Position numbers and translations under genes: made by a program. Shown piece by piece: positions 28,963 through 38,110 of a stretch of DNA of 45,315 nt. The stretch lies in contig JABWCM010000056.1 of the NCBI GenBank assembly GCA_013360285.1, positions 1-45,315 on the forward strand, in the 5' to 3' direction. The notes below the pieces were generated by a model, which saw only the letters and a list, made by a program, of their open reading frames with translations, was not told the DNA's origin and did not search any database. This DNA is from Myxococcales bacterium (GTDB lineage: Bacteria > Myxococcota_A > UBA9042 > JABWCM01). Every line of letters begins with the position of its first letter. Positions within the stretch are counted from its first letter, which is position 1.

Positions 28963-29784
28963 GATTTCCTCTCGTTAAGTGAGAGACCTGCGATAGCCGT
29001 TCGTTGTTCGCCCAAGGTCTCATGAGTCGTGTACCGATCGACAGGAACTACGGCACACCGCCTAACTGTCTGACGCCGGGATCGGGCACGATCGGTTACC
29101 GCGGCACAGTTTCCGATCGGCCCGATCCGGCTTGCTCCACCAATCCACAATGCGGTCACACAAATTTAATTCGGTTACACATTGTGGCATGGCCAGTTTC
29201 TGCTCCTCAGCGACGCGGCAAAAAAATGCCCACCGTCAGCTTGGGTAGAAGCAGGACACAACAGAGTTTCAACATGGTTACAATGTATCAGCGGCCTTTC
29301 TATTTCAACGAAATTTGAAGACAAAGTTTGGAGTCAAAAGTGTGTGTGTAACCGATTGAACCCAATGCTTGAACTGTAAAGCATTTTTTGAAATTTTTTC
29401 CGGCGGATATGTTAATGCCGTAGCAAACGCCAACTCGGTTTGAAGGATTCCCCGTCAAAACATCGCAGTGCCGGATTTGGGCGACAAAGAGGGTGGGTGT
29501 TTGAGTTTTGGTTACACAGGCCCGCCGGCTGAGCTCGATGGGTGGGGGATGGAGCGGGTCGTCTTCCGCTGATTTTGAGCCCGTCCGGGCTGAGGCTCAC
29601 ATTGCCTGGAATTCGGACCCCCAAAACCGGTATGTTGTGGACGGATGCGGGCAAGCCCGGAATTCTCGTGGGTTTGTGGGCGAGGGTGCTGAGGTGCCGA
29701 CAGACTTGGGGATCGGTGCTTTGGGCATCAAGTTGGGAAGCAATCCGGGTTGACATCGCCAACACGAATGCGACAGTCATTTCA
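28963..29784. other. Long intergenic region between divergent genes
   Basis: This 822-bp stretch separates the divergent giant surface-protein gene and a plus-strand lipoprotein gene, and must hold promoters for both. I see no convincing gene: the open frames present have no family features and no ribosome sites. It contains a run of GATCGG-type palindromic segments near 29080-29125, a terminator-like hairpin at 29364-29389 and small perfect inverted repeats near 29575-29665 (AGCCCG-TC-CGGGCT and GGGC-AA-GCCC). The part around 29330-29410 is noticeably AT-rich. Confidence 0.6.
29364..29389 (+). terminator. Terminator-like hairpin with T-run, no gene upstream
   Basis: AATGCTT (29364-29370) and AAGCATT (29379-29385) are perfect inverted arms with an 8-nt loop, and the right arm runs into TTTTTT. 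This reads as a weak Rho-independent terminator for rightward transcription, but no plus-strand gene lies between it and 28963. The stem is AT-rich, which lowers confidence. Confidence 0.4.
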
Positions 29785-30765
29785 ATGAGGAAATCTGTGG
29801 TAAGACGCCTTCTTTTTCGGGGATCCGTGTTGATTTGGATGTTCGGTTTCGCGATTTTTTTCGTGGCCGGATGCACCATGCAGGTGGATGCAACGGATTA
29901 TATCAAAAAATGTAAACCCGGAACCCAGCGGTGTAACGGCTCGCTCGTTGAAGAATGTGCTTCTAATGGAAAAAGTTACGAAATTATTCAGATATGTGCA
30001 CAAACCGAGCAATGTATTGACGCGGTGTGCACAACCGGCGGATTACCCGGTGCGGATTCCATTGGCTCGTTGGCCGATACACCGACCAATGCGGACTTGA
30101 CAGGTCCGCCGCCGCAGACCATCCCCACCACGCCGACGCCCACCAAACTCGGGAATCTTGTCAACATTGCCGCTACCCTGACCATTGACCAGTCGTTGGT
30201 GGGCGGGTTTGTGGACATTGGCCTTTGTTCGGGCTCCACTGCGTCTTATCCAGCCGATTTGGATGCCACTTGCCGTGGTTCGTTATTTTTTCGCGTTAAA
30301 CACGAAAAAACCGGCCTGACGGGCACGTTTTATCGACATGAAAGCAATATGGCACCAAAGAAGTTGTCCGAGCCGCTGTTTTTGGATCCCAATGACGTTT
30401 TCTTGTTTGAATTTAAGGATTATGCATCTGAAACAGGCAATGGCAGTGAAATTGTCATGACCGGGTCTATTATCGCTGTTTTCTCCAGCGTGGGGGCTGC
30501 GGTGACTGAGACCTTGCCTTTTTCAGACGTCGCGGTTTTTGGATTGTGGAATTACAACGACAAAGGCGATGACGAAGAAGCGTTATCCGGAGAATTGGCT
30601 GGGTTGTCGGTGTCCATCGCCAAGGGGGAACCGGTGACTACCGACGAATTTTTCTCATTGGCAAACGAAGTGGGAGACGTGGTTACCTCCCCTCCCATGG
30701 CGGATGTGATCGGTTTTTATTTTTCCGCGGCGGAACAAGGCGCGATGTTTTATGCGTTGCGATAA
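29785..30765 (+). CDS. Cys-rich lipoprotein of unknown function
   Basis: ATG 29785 gives a textbook lipoprotein signal: MRKSVVRRLLFRG, a hydrophobic core, then the lipobox V-A-G-C (Cys30). An in-frame start at 29542 would add 81 residues of non-coding-looking leader. Residues about 38-85 carry six cysteines in the order C-x-P-G-x-x-x-C-N-G, E-E-C-A, I-C, C-I, V-C, a small disulphide module common at the N-terminus of myxobacterial surface proteins. A Thr/Pro linker follows (PPPQTIPTTPTPTK), then about 200 residues of beta-like sequence (NIAATLTIDQSLVGGFVDIGLC). No enzyme motif is seen. It is co-directional with the next gene after 62 nt. Confidence 0.78.
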   Translation: MRKSVVRRLLFRGSVLIWMFGFAIFFVAGCTMQVDATDYIKKCKPGTQRCNGSLVEECASNGKSYEIIQICAQTEQCIDAVCTTGGLPGADSIGSLADTPTNADLTGPPPQTIPTTPTPTKLGNLVNIAATLTIDQSLVGGFVDIGLCSGSTASYPADLDATCRGSLFFRVKHEKTGLTGTFYRHESNMAPKKLSEPLFLDPNDVFLFEFKDYASETGNGSEIVMTGSIIAVFSSVGAAVTETLPFSDVAVFGLWNYNDKGDDEEALSGELAGLSVSIAKGEPVTTDEFFSLANEVGDVVTSPPMADVIGFYFSAAEQGAMFYALR

Positions 30766-30827
30766 TTCCATGAGTTCGCGGAATGTGGGACGCACGGCGT
30801 TACAACGGTTTTTGGGGCTGAAATCCT

Positions 30828-33800
30828 ATGCGTATTGATTTGGTATCGACATCGAAATCCACGCAACTACTCTCCCGTTTGGTCACAACGTTGTCCGCTG
30901 GGTGGATGCGGATAGGGCGGTTTGCCGCAGTGTGCGCCATTTTGTTTGGGGCGGTTGCGTGCTCGGAAGACAATAGCAACGATGGCTTAGATAGTGCACC
31001 GGGTGGGGATTTTGAACCGTGGCAGCCCGACGTGCCGGAGGTAGATGCTGCCACAGACATTGTGTCGCTTGACGACACAGCCGACCTATCCCCCGAACCC
31101 GACGTGCCGGATGGCGATACCCCGCCTCCGATTGTCGATTTTGAAATTGTCACGCGCAATGGAGCCGTCGGTTTGGGGTCAGACAATATCCATTTGGTAC
31201 CTGAAGATGAACCGGGAGCGTGGGCCGGATTGCCCGGACTTCAGTTCAACGTGCGGGTGGTTGTTTCCGGCGTCCAGATCAATGACACCGTGACTCTGGA
31301 AAAGGATCGGGTTGTGTTGACTACACAGCCGTTGTTGCTTGAGCCCGGAGCCGTCGACGGCGTTTCGGTGTTTGTCGCCGTTACTTTAGATGGGCCGACA
31401 CACACTTTGCGTGCGGTTCACAAGAGTGGTGTTTCCAAGTCGAAAACCATCTCCGTTGCAGTAGAGCCCTGCGATGTACAGGTGTTTCCCGACCCGGGTA
31501 GCTGTGTTGTCACCGATGCGGATGCCGAAACACCGGGTGTACAGGCTACCTTTTTGGTAAGCCACACCCAGAAACGTTGTACGGAAGCTCAATTGGTCGC
31601 CGAAACCCCGTTTGGCACTGTGACCAGTCCGATGGTGCCCTTGGATGATGCTGGGCAGGCTTCCATTACCATCACGGTGTCTTCCGCAGAGGATCCGATA
31701 GACAACCAAGACGTCCCGGTGACCGCTACCGTGTCCAATCCGCGATATCCGGAACGTACCGGTACCACAGCGGCACTTGGTTATACCGTCGATCAGGTCC
31801 CGCCGGTATTGGCAATCACGTCTCCGGTTGGTCCCGGGCTGACGTTTGAGGAGGATACCAACCCCAATGCAGAAGGAATTCAGGTTACCGTGGCCGGAAC
31901 GGTAACCGGAGGCGTGGTCGGTACACTCGTGTCGGTCTTCATCGACGGGGTTTTTGTGGCCGATACCCCGATTTTGGAAGACAACACATTTGTTTTGGCT
32001 GACGTTGGGTTCGTCCAAACCAAAATCTATACGGTTGGGGTCAGTTATACGGACATCTGTGGACAGGAAGCCACCGCCGAAGTCGGTTTTCCGGTCGTTG
32101 CTCACGACATCGGTCTGGCTGTGATCCAACCGGAAAACGGCGCTACATTATTTGCCAAAGATGACTTGGATCCGGCCACTCAATTGGCGCATGACACCGT
32201 GATCGTGGTGGCGCATCAGCCCGCTTTGCCGAATACCCAGCTCAAGGTTCAATGCCGTTCGCAAGCCAACAAAGCGGTTTATTTAACGTTGGCACAACAG
32301 CCGTTGTCGGCAGCTACCATTGAACCGTCGGGGTTATATTCTTTTCCTGTGACCATTGACCTTGCGGTATATGGAAACCCCGTTTCTTGTCGGGCAATCG
32401 TCGTGGGTGGGGTGCAGAAAACCTCGAACGATGTTACGTTTCAGGTCGCATTGCCACAACCGATCCTCTCTATCGCCCTGCCGGGCCCCATGCAACGGTG
32501 GAAGACCCCAACGCAGTCGGGTCTGTTGGTCGGCCAGGGGCTGGACGGGGTCACTCCAACATGGACAGCGGTCGATGAATTAGGGCAAATCGTGGCGCAG
32601 CCACCCGCGCCTGCTTTTTCGCAGGGTATTGCGGCCGTGTCGGTGGATCTTCGCGATAGTGAAGGTAAGGCGTTGCCGGACGGATACTACACTCTGAAAA
32701 CTGCCGCGACGGATGGTTTTGGCAACGAAGCAGCCGACCATCCATCCAGTGTTGTCGAACGACAGGTGCTGCTTGACACAACCGCCCCCAAAGTGACCAT
32801 TTTGTCCCCGGAAGAAGGTGAAATTCCTGTTGATGCCGACCCGACTATCCCGGGAATTCAGGTTGTGGTGCAGGTTCAGGTGACCGACGGTGGACCGCCG
32901 CTTCCAGGTCAAAGCTGTGTGGTTGAACTCCCGGACGCTGTTGCGGTGTGTGAGGATTTGCCGGCGCTTCCTGCAAACATGGAACCGGTTGTGATCACGT
33001 TGCAGCCGGGAGAAAATGCCATCATGGCGATTGCAACCGATGCAGCCGGCAACGAAGGCAAAACCCAGCGAACCATTCAGATCGCGGGCAAGGGTCCCAA
33101 GGTACAGTTGCTTAGCCCCAAATCGTTGTCGGTCACCAATTCATCTGCGGTATCGGTATCAGCGAGTATTACGCCACTTATCGGGCTTGCCATGGCAGAC
33201 CTGGAGTTAAGGCTTGATGGCCAACCCATCGCGTTGACTCCCACCGTGACAGGTCCCAACATTGTCACGTTTGCGGATGTCCCGATTGGAGACGGTGCCC
33301 ATACCGTTCAGGTGGTTGTCAAACCTGTTGACAAGGCGGGAGCCAGTGCGGTTGTCACATTCTTTCGAAAATCCGCCGCTCCTTCGATTTTATTACAACC
33401 CATACCAGGTGTGCTCAACGAAAAATCTGCGGAGTGTCTCGGCGGGGCGCGGGACTGCCGGCTTGCCGTATCGGTGAGCACGACGGCGGTTGAAGACGGT
33501 CAACCCGCTCAATTAGAGGTTAGTTGTGGTAACTTTGCGCCCAAGTTCACCAATGCCGTAATCAAAAACAATCAGGCGACTTTTTATCATGTTTTGCTGA
33601 ATGACCAGTCGACCTGCACACTGACTGCCAAAGCGGTCGATGCAGCAGGGTTGGCCGTTGTGGGTGAGCCTGCCGTTGTGACCATCGACAGAACGAAACC
33701 TGTTTTGTATGGATTTACGTCCCCTACCGGCGTTGTTTTGCAGTACAACACCGACGAGAATGTTTTTTCGCCGGGAATGCAAAAAACCATCAGTTTGTCG

Positions 33801-36800
33801 GTCAGTGGTATCGAGAAAGGTCGGTTGTTACAGGTGTTTGGGCAGTCGGACCTCAGTTTGCCGTTCCTGTTGGCCGAAGTCGTGATTCCGAAAGACGTTC
33901 CGGCGGGCGCTCCGCTCATTGTTTCGTTGGGTCAACAAAACCTGCCGGACGGCGTGTTGGCTCTCACTGCTAAAGTGAGCGACAGTGCCGGTAATAATGC
34001 TTATCCAATAGGCAAACTCGTGTTGGTTGTGAGCAATCAACCCGTAGTCAATTTGCTGGGTCCCAACTACGTTCCGCCCACACCCTGTACGGTTGAAGCC
34101 GATTGCTCCATGGGTGCTGTGTGTGCCGAGGGGGTGTGTTCGGTAGGGTGGAATGCCGACTCGGTACGTGAGGTACTGGTCGAAATGACGGGTGTTGCTG
34201 TGGGGAATAACCCGGTCAGGGTATGTTCCAATGCGCCGGGTTTGCCAGGACCACAATGCACCAAAGCAGGATATCGCCAGGTCGTATCAAAGCCAGTCAG
34301 CGCGAGTTTAATGGCGGTGGATGTATCGAGTGTGCCCGACGGATTACACAACATCCTCGTCGAAGCGGAAACGATGGATGGGTCAGGGATTTGGGTACAA
34401 AGTGCGGATAATCCAACCGAGGCGTATCAAAGCCGACGTATCTGGATCGACACCGTGGTACCTGCCGTGGGGTCTCTCATTGCCCTGTCCGATACGTTGG
34501 CACCTACCGGCGTGCTGAGTATGGCGGAACAGGTCGGTCCCGATACGTTTTTGTTTTATGTCGGTGCGGCCGAAGACGGTATTGCCACGGTTTATGTCGA
34601 CGGGCAACCTCGGGCGTCGCAAGAGCTGGTGGAGGGTTCCGCGTCGATTCCAATTCAATTTAAGACCAACGGAACAAAGTTAATTCAGGCAACGGTCACC
34701 GACGTAGCAAAAAATGGGAGTGGTTTAACCGACAGTCCCACGTTGTCACTTTTGGTTGCAACCCTTCCTCCGGTGGCCAAATTTATCTCCCCGGCCACGA
34801 GTCCTATCAACAAAACCACCTGGACTCCGCTGGTCATCTCCGCACCGGACAACACGCTCGTAACGGTGTTTGACAAAGGCCAGCCAGTGACACCACCGTT
34901 GAACCCGGTTTCGGGAATCGTGACCAACGCCACGTTGATGTTCGATGGTATTCATGAGTTCACGGCTGAAGTTGTTGATTTTGCAGGAAACAAAACGACG
35001 ATTACGACGGACCCGGCGGTTGTCGAAATCGACACGGAACAACCGACCGTGACCTGGATTACCCCTCAATCGGGCAGCCTGGCCGACGACGACGACGTGT
35101 CTCCCAACGGCGGTTTTCAGATTGCCGCGGTGTTTGATGTTGTCGGCGCCCAGACCTGGTCGGTGTCGATCGCCAGTGGGTGTACGGAAACGTTTACAAA
35201 TTGTGCCGCGCCTGCGGTGTTGGCGTCCGGCACGGTGAGCAAAGAGGGTCCACAACCCGCGTTGACGCTGACCATTCCTGGTGCATCTCTTCATCACGTG
35301 CTCACCGTGTCGGGTCAGGATGCGGCAGGGAATATAGCAACAGCAAAAATTAATTTAAGCCTGGAGTTGACCGCCTGTAAGGTAGCATTGACGGGTCTGC
35401 CGCCGGACGGGGTCCTCAACATGAGCGACTGCCCTGGTGAAAATCCATGTAGCTCTGTCAATGCACCCCTGGGCGCTCTTGTGACGGGTCCTTGTGGTTC
35501 TATTGACACCATCTCGCTGTATTTGGATGGTGTACCCATTGCTCAGGATACCAATGCGGCTGATTATGAGGCGGCACTGGCGACCACATTTGCCGATGGC
35601 ACCATCGGGTCGCTCGAAGCCATTGTGACCCACCAAGGGAAGATCGTCGCAACAACGGGTTTGGTGGGACTGCTGGTTGATTTAAGTCCCCCGGTGGTTC
35701 AGTTTGTCAAAAAGACGATTTCGGGTTTTCAAACGCCCGAAACCGGACAATCCATCCTATGGGGACAAAAGGCCGACCAGAGCCCCGAACAACCCGGGTT
35801 GCAGATCCATGTCGCATTGGCGGTTGCCGACAATGGGCCCACGGGCGGCCAGATTCAATCATTGGAACAAGAAACCACAGCCGGGATCCTGCCGTTGCCC
35901 GCGGTTGGTTTGCCGGCCAACATCACGTCGTTGCCCTTTCAAAAAGACGTTCTTTTTGTCACGTTGGCCCATGGAGCTACAGGAAACATGGTTGCAACCG
36001 CAAAGGACACCGCGGGCAATACCGGTACGGCGTCCATTACCGTGGCAGTTGATCTCCTGCCTCCGGATTCTCCGAATATCCAGCCGCTGTTGCCGGAAGA
36101 CACAGTCCCACGAATGCCGGCCATCACCCTTCGATTCGCACCGCCGGCCGATGATGGTGGAAACGTGGCCAGCGGTCCGGCTAAGGCCTTAGACATACGT
36201 TATTCCCGGTTGCCGATCACCACCGAAGCCGAGTTTTTGGCCGCCTGTAAAGCCGCCAACATCCCCGGCGGCTTACCGGCTCCCGATGTTCTCCCACCGG
36301 GTGTTGGTTTGTTTCAAGAAGTTGTTATTTCCGGACCCGACCCACGTCCGGCCGATGTGGAAGAAAACGGAAATCTGTGTAAGTTTGTGACATTAACCAA
36401 CAGTACACCCTATTGGTTTGCGGTTCGTGCTCAGGATGAAGCCGGTAACGTATCGCCTTTTGTCTCGGCGTCGACTGTCAGCACGACGGACCTCCGGCTG
36501 CGGTATGCCACCGTTACTCCGACTCTGGCAGCACCGCAACTCATTCACTTTCAACGAACGGTGGCTGCCATCGGCGACGTCAATGGGGATGGGCTGGGAG
36601 ATGTTGCCATGGGTGGGCAAAACAGCCACGGATTCTGTATCGTTTTTGGCCATGCCACCGAGGATGGTTTCTGGTCCAACCTGGTTATCGACAGCTCCGA
36701 GGGCCCACATCATCTGTGTATTCTGGATGCTTCACCCACCGGTGCGGGTACCAATATCACGGCGCTGGGCGACGTCAACGGCGACGGTGTGGATGATTTT

Positions 36801-37916
36801 GTGGTTGCTGCCGGATTTGTTGACGCTGCGTATCCAGAGCAAGCACGAGTTTATTTAGGAAACGCATTTGGTAAATTAGCAACAACCCCGGCGCTGACCA
36901 TCACCGGTACAAAAAATGGTTATGTTTACGGTCCTCAGGTCGGCGGAAAGGGCAACTTCAATGGCGACGCTCATCCCACCACCAAAATCCCGATAAATGA
37001 TGTCATTGTGGCATCCCGAAGTGAAAACAAGGCCTACATCATTCCGGGAGCAGCGTTGTGGACCAAAGCGACATGTAACTTGCTGGATGCAGGCGACCGC
37101 ACGGCTTTTAATGTCGCGACGTTGTCACTTGGGGACGGCGATTCGCAGGCGGGATTTGGATACCGTGTCGGTTTTGTGGGCAACATCCTTCCGAGTGTGT
37201 TTGGGGCGTTTGACGAGGCTTACGTGACTCAGTCCAAAGGCATCACCCAGGTCTACGTCATCCCTGGGCGTCCCATTTCCGGCGGCGTTACGTTAACTTA
37301 CTCTCAGGCCGGCGGAGGCAGTCAACCAGATGACGACGACGTGGTCCGCCTCCGACCGGAAATGGGCATTACCACTGCCACATTCGGCGCCGACGTACGT
37401 GGGGAAGTGGACGTCGACAACGACCAGATTCCCGACGTGTTGGCCAATCACCCCAGCGACAAAAAGATGTACCTGTTTTCCGGCGCCGCCCTGCAGAACA
37501 AACTCGGTTTGATTGTGCGTACCGAAACGACTTCGGCCGATGGTTACGGTGACGGAATGTTGCTCGGAAAAAATGGGGTCGTCATGACCGGCGCCTGGGC
37601 CGAACCCTGCTGGTTAGGTAATTTTGACGGCGACGACAAAGTGCCCAACGGTACGCCGGATTTGGTGTATGGCGTCTACGACCTGTTTGCGGCAACCTAT
37701 GGGAAGGTGTTGCTGCGCCTCAATACCGATCCGTCAGGAGAAGGTTGGTTTGGCGGTTTTCCGTACGTCGACTTGACGGTCCAGAACCCGGTTCCGATGA
37801 AAACACCTTCGGCGTTGGGATCAACCATCCGCTGCCCGGGTGATCTGAACGGCGATGGATTTCCTGATATCATTGTTGGCACCAACGGCGAAGGGTGGGC
37901 GATGGCCATCCAGTAG
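30828..37916 (+). CDS. Giant Ig-like/FG-GAP lipoprotein (2362 residues)
   Basis: Two starts are possible: ATG 30828, and ATG 30906, which gives the compact signal MRIGRFAAVCAILFGAVAC with lipobox A-V-A-C (Cys45 from the first start). An acidic Pro/Asp linker follows. Residues about 110-1900 are a chain of bacterial Ig-like domains of the 'DxTAPKVTILSPEEG' kind, each closing with AxDAAGNxG; one Cys-rich knob (CTVEADCSMGAVCAEGVC) lies near residue 1090. A fibronectin-III-like domain (about 1745-1890) leads into a C-terminal beta-propeller of FG-GAP repeats (ALGDVNGDGVDDFVV, VDNDQIPDVLANH, PGDLNGDGFPDIIVG). This is the layout of surface adhesins. Its stop lies 14 nt before the RiPP precursor gene, so it may lead that operon. 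Confidence 0.85.
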   Translation: MRIDLVSTSKSTQLLSRLVTTLSAGWMRIGRFAAVCAILFGAVACSEDNSNDGLDSAPGGDFEPWQPDVPEVDAATDIVSLDDTADLSPEPDVPDGDTPPPIVDFEIVTRNGAVGLGSDNIHLVPEDEPGAWAGLPGLQFNVRVVVSGVQINDTVTLEKDRVVLTTQPLLLEPGAVDGVSVFVAVTLDGPTHTLRAVHKSGVSKSKTISVAVEPCDVQVFPDPGSCVVTDADAETPGVQATFLVSHTQKRCTEAQLVAETPFGTVTSPMVPLDDAGQASITITVSSAEDPIDNQDVPVTATVSNPRYPERTGTTAALGYTVDQVPPVLAITSPVGPGLTFEEDTNPNAEGIQVTVAGTVTGGVVGTLVSVFIDGVFVADTPILEDNTFVLADVGFVQTKIYTVGVSYTDICGQEATAEVGFPVVAHDIGLAVIQPENGATLFAKDDLDPATQLAHDTVIVVAHQPALPNTQLKVQCRSQANKAVYLTLAQQPLSAATIEPSGLYSFPVTIDLAVYGNPVSCRAIVVGGVQKTSNDVTFQVALPQPILSIALPGPMQRWKTPTQSGLLVGQGLDGVTPTWTAVDELGQIVAQPPAPAFSQGIAAVSVDLRDSEGKALPDGYYTLKTAATDGFGNEAADHPSSVVERQVLLDTTAPKVTILSPEEGEIPVDADPTIPGIQVVVQVQVTDGGPPLPGQSCVVELPDAVAVCEDLPALPANMEPVVITLQPGENAIMAIATDAAGNEGKTQRTIQIAGKGPKVQLLSPKSLSVTNSSAVSVSASITPLIGLAMADLELRLDGQPIALTPTVTGPNIVTFADVPIGDGAHTVQVVVKPVDKAGASAVVTFFRKSAAPSILLQPIPGVLNEKSAECLGGARDCRLAVSVSTTAVEDGQPAQLEVSCGNFAPKFTNAVIKNNQATFYHVLLNDQSTCTLTAKAVDAAGLAVVGEPAVVTIDRTKPVLYGFTSPTGVVLQYNTDENVFSPGMQKTISLSVSGIEKGRLLQVFGQSDLSLPFLLAEVVIPKDVPAGAPLIVSLGQQNLPDGVLALTAKVSDSAGNNAYPIGKLVLVVSNQPVVNLLGPNYVPPTPCTVEADCSMGAVCAEGVCSVGWNADSVREVLVEMTGVAVGNNPVRVCSNAPGLPGPQCTKAGYRQVVSKPVSASLMAVDVSSVPDGLHNILVEAETMDGSGIWVQSADNPTEAYQSRRIWIDTVVPAVGSLIALSDTLAPTGVLSMAEQVGPDTFLFYVGAAEDGIATVYVDGQPRASQELVEGSASIPIQFKTNGTKLIQATVTDVAKNGSGLTDSPTLSLLVATLPPVAKFISPATSPINKTTWTPLVISAPDNTLVTVFDKGQPVTPPLNPVSGIVTNATLMFDGIHEFTAEVVDFAGNKTTITTDPAVVEIDTEQPTVTWITPQSGSLADDDDVSPNGGFQIAAVFDVVGAQTWSVSIASGCTETFTNCAAPAVLASGTVSKEGPQPALTLTIPGASLHHVLTVSGQDAAGNIATAKINLSLELTACKVALTGLPPDGVLNMSDCPGENPCSSVNAPLGALVTGPCGSIDTISLYLDGVPIAQDTNAADYEAALATTFADGTIGSLEAIVTHQGKIVATTGLVGLLVDLSPPVVQFVKKTISGFQTPETGQSILWGQKADQSPEQPGLQIHVALAVADNGPTGGQIQSLEQETTAGILPLPAVGLPANITSLPFQKDVLFVTLAHGATGNMVATAKDTAGNTGTASITVAVDLLPPDSPNIQPLLPEDTVPRMPAITLRFAPPADDGGNVASGPAKALDIRYSRLPITTEAEFLAACKAANIPGGLPAPDVLPPGVGLFQEVVISGPDPRPADVEENGNLCKFVTLTNSTPYWFAVRAQDEAGNVSPFVSASTVSTTDLRLRYATVTPTLAAPQLIHFQRTVAAIGDVNGDGLGDVAMGGQNSHGFCIVFGHATEDGFWSNLVIDSSEGPHHLCILDASPTGAGTNITALGDVNGDGVDDFVVAAGFVDAAYPEQARVYLGNAFGKLATTPALTITGTKNGYVYGPQVGGKGNFNGDAHPTTKIPINDVIVASRSENKAYIIPGAALWTKATCNLLDAGDRTAFNVATLSLGDGDSQAGFGYRVGFVGNILPSVFGAFDEAYVTQSKGITQVYVIPGRPISGGVTLTYSQAGGGSQPDDDDVVRLRPEMGITTATFGADVRGEVDVDNDQIPDVLANHPSDKKMYLFSGAALQNKLGLIVRTETTSADGYGDGMLLGKNGVVMTGAWAEPCWLGNFDGDDKVPNGTPDLVYGVYDLFAATYGKVLLRLNTDPSGEGWFGGFPYVDLTVQNPVPMKTPSALGSTIRCPGDLNGDGFPDIIVGTNGEGWAMAIQ

Positions 37917-37930
37917 GTCCAGGAGATTGT

Positions 37931-38110
37931 ATGGATATCGAAGATAAAAGCGTTTTAGACAAAGATAACGATGCGCCGCCTTCGGAGAGGGGGGTTGGGA
38001 AAAAACAGTGGGAGACTCCGCAGATCCATTCCACGGAGATCTTCGAGTCGTTTACACTCCAATCCTGCAATCAAACACCAGGCGATGCTTGTCAGGGTGC
38101 GCTTGAGTAA
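37931..38110 (+). CDS. Putative RiPP precursor peptide (59 residues)
   Basis: A strong AGGAG (37921-37925) sits 5 nt before ATG 37931. The peptide has a charged, disordered N-terminal half (rich in D, E, K) and then WETPQIHSTEIFESFTLQSC, which fits the pattern aromatic-x-x-P-x-I-x-S/T-x-x-I-F-E-x-x-x-L-x-x-C that I recall from short precursor-like peptides next to HprK-type kinases, PqqD proteins and radical SAM enzymes. The last 14 residues hold the two cysteines (Cys46, Cys54) and are the likely modified core. Its TAA stop overlaps the ATG of the kinase gene by one base (TAATG), which indicates translational coupling. The precursor role is an inference from motif and context. Confidence 0.7.
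   Translation: MDIEDKSVLDKDNDAPPSERGVGKKQWETPQIHSTEIFESFTLQSCNQTPGDACQGALE

Noticed and set aside
29750..29775. TTGACA as a -35 box for the lipoprotein gene at 29785
   Set aside because: No -10-like sequence at 16-18 nt spacing, and the transcript would begin at or after the start codon.
29542..29784. N-terminal extension of the Cys-rich lipoprotein from an upstream in-frame start
   Set aside because: It would place 81 residues before a perfect lipoprotein signal, which must be at the N-terminus to work.
29412..29879. 155-codon minus-strand frame in the intergenic region
   Set aside because: Overlaps the lipoprotein signal region on the other strand, low-complexity Pro/Arg content, no ribosome site and no family likeness.
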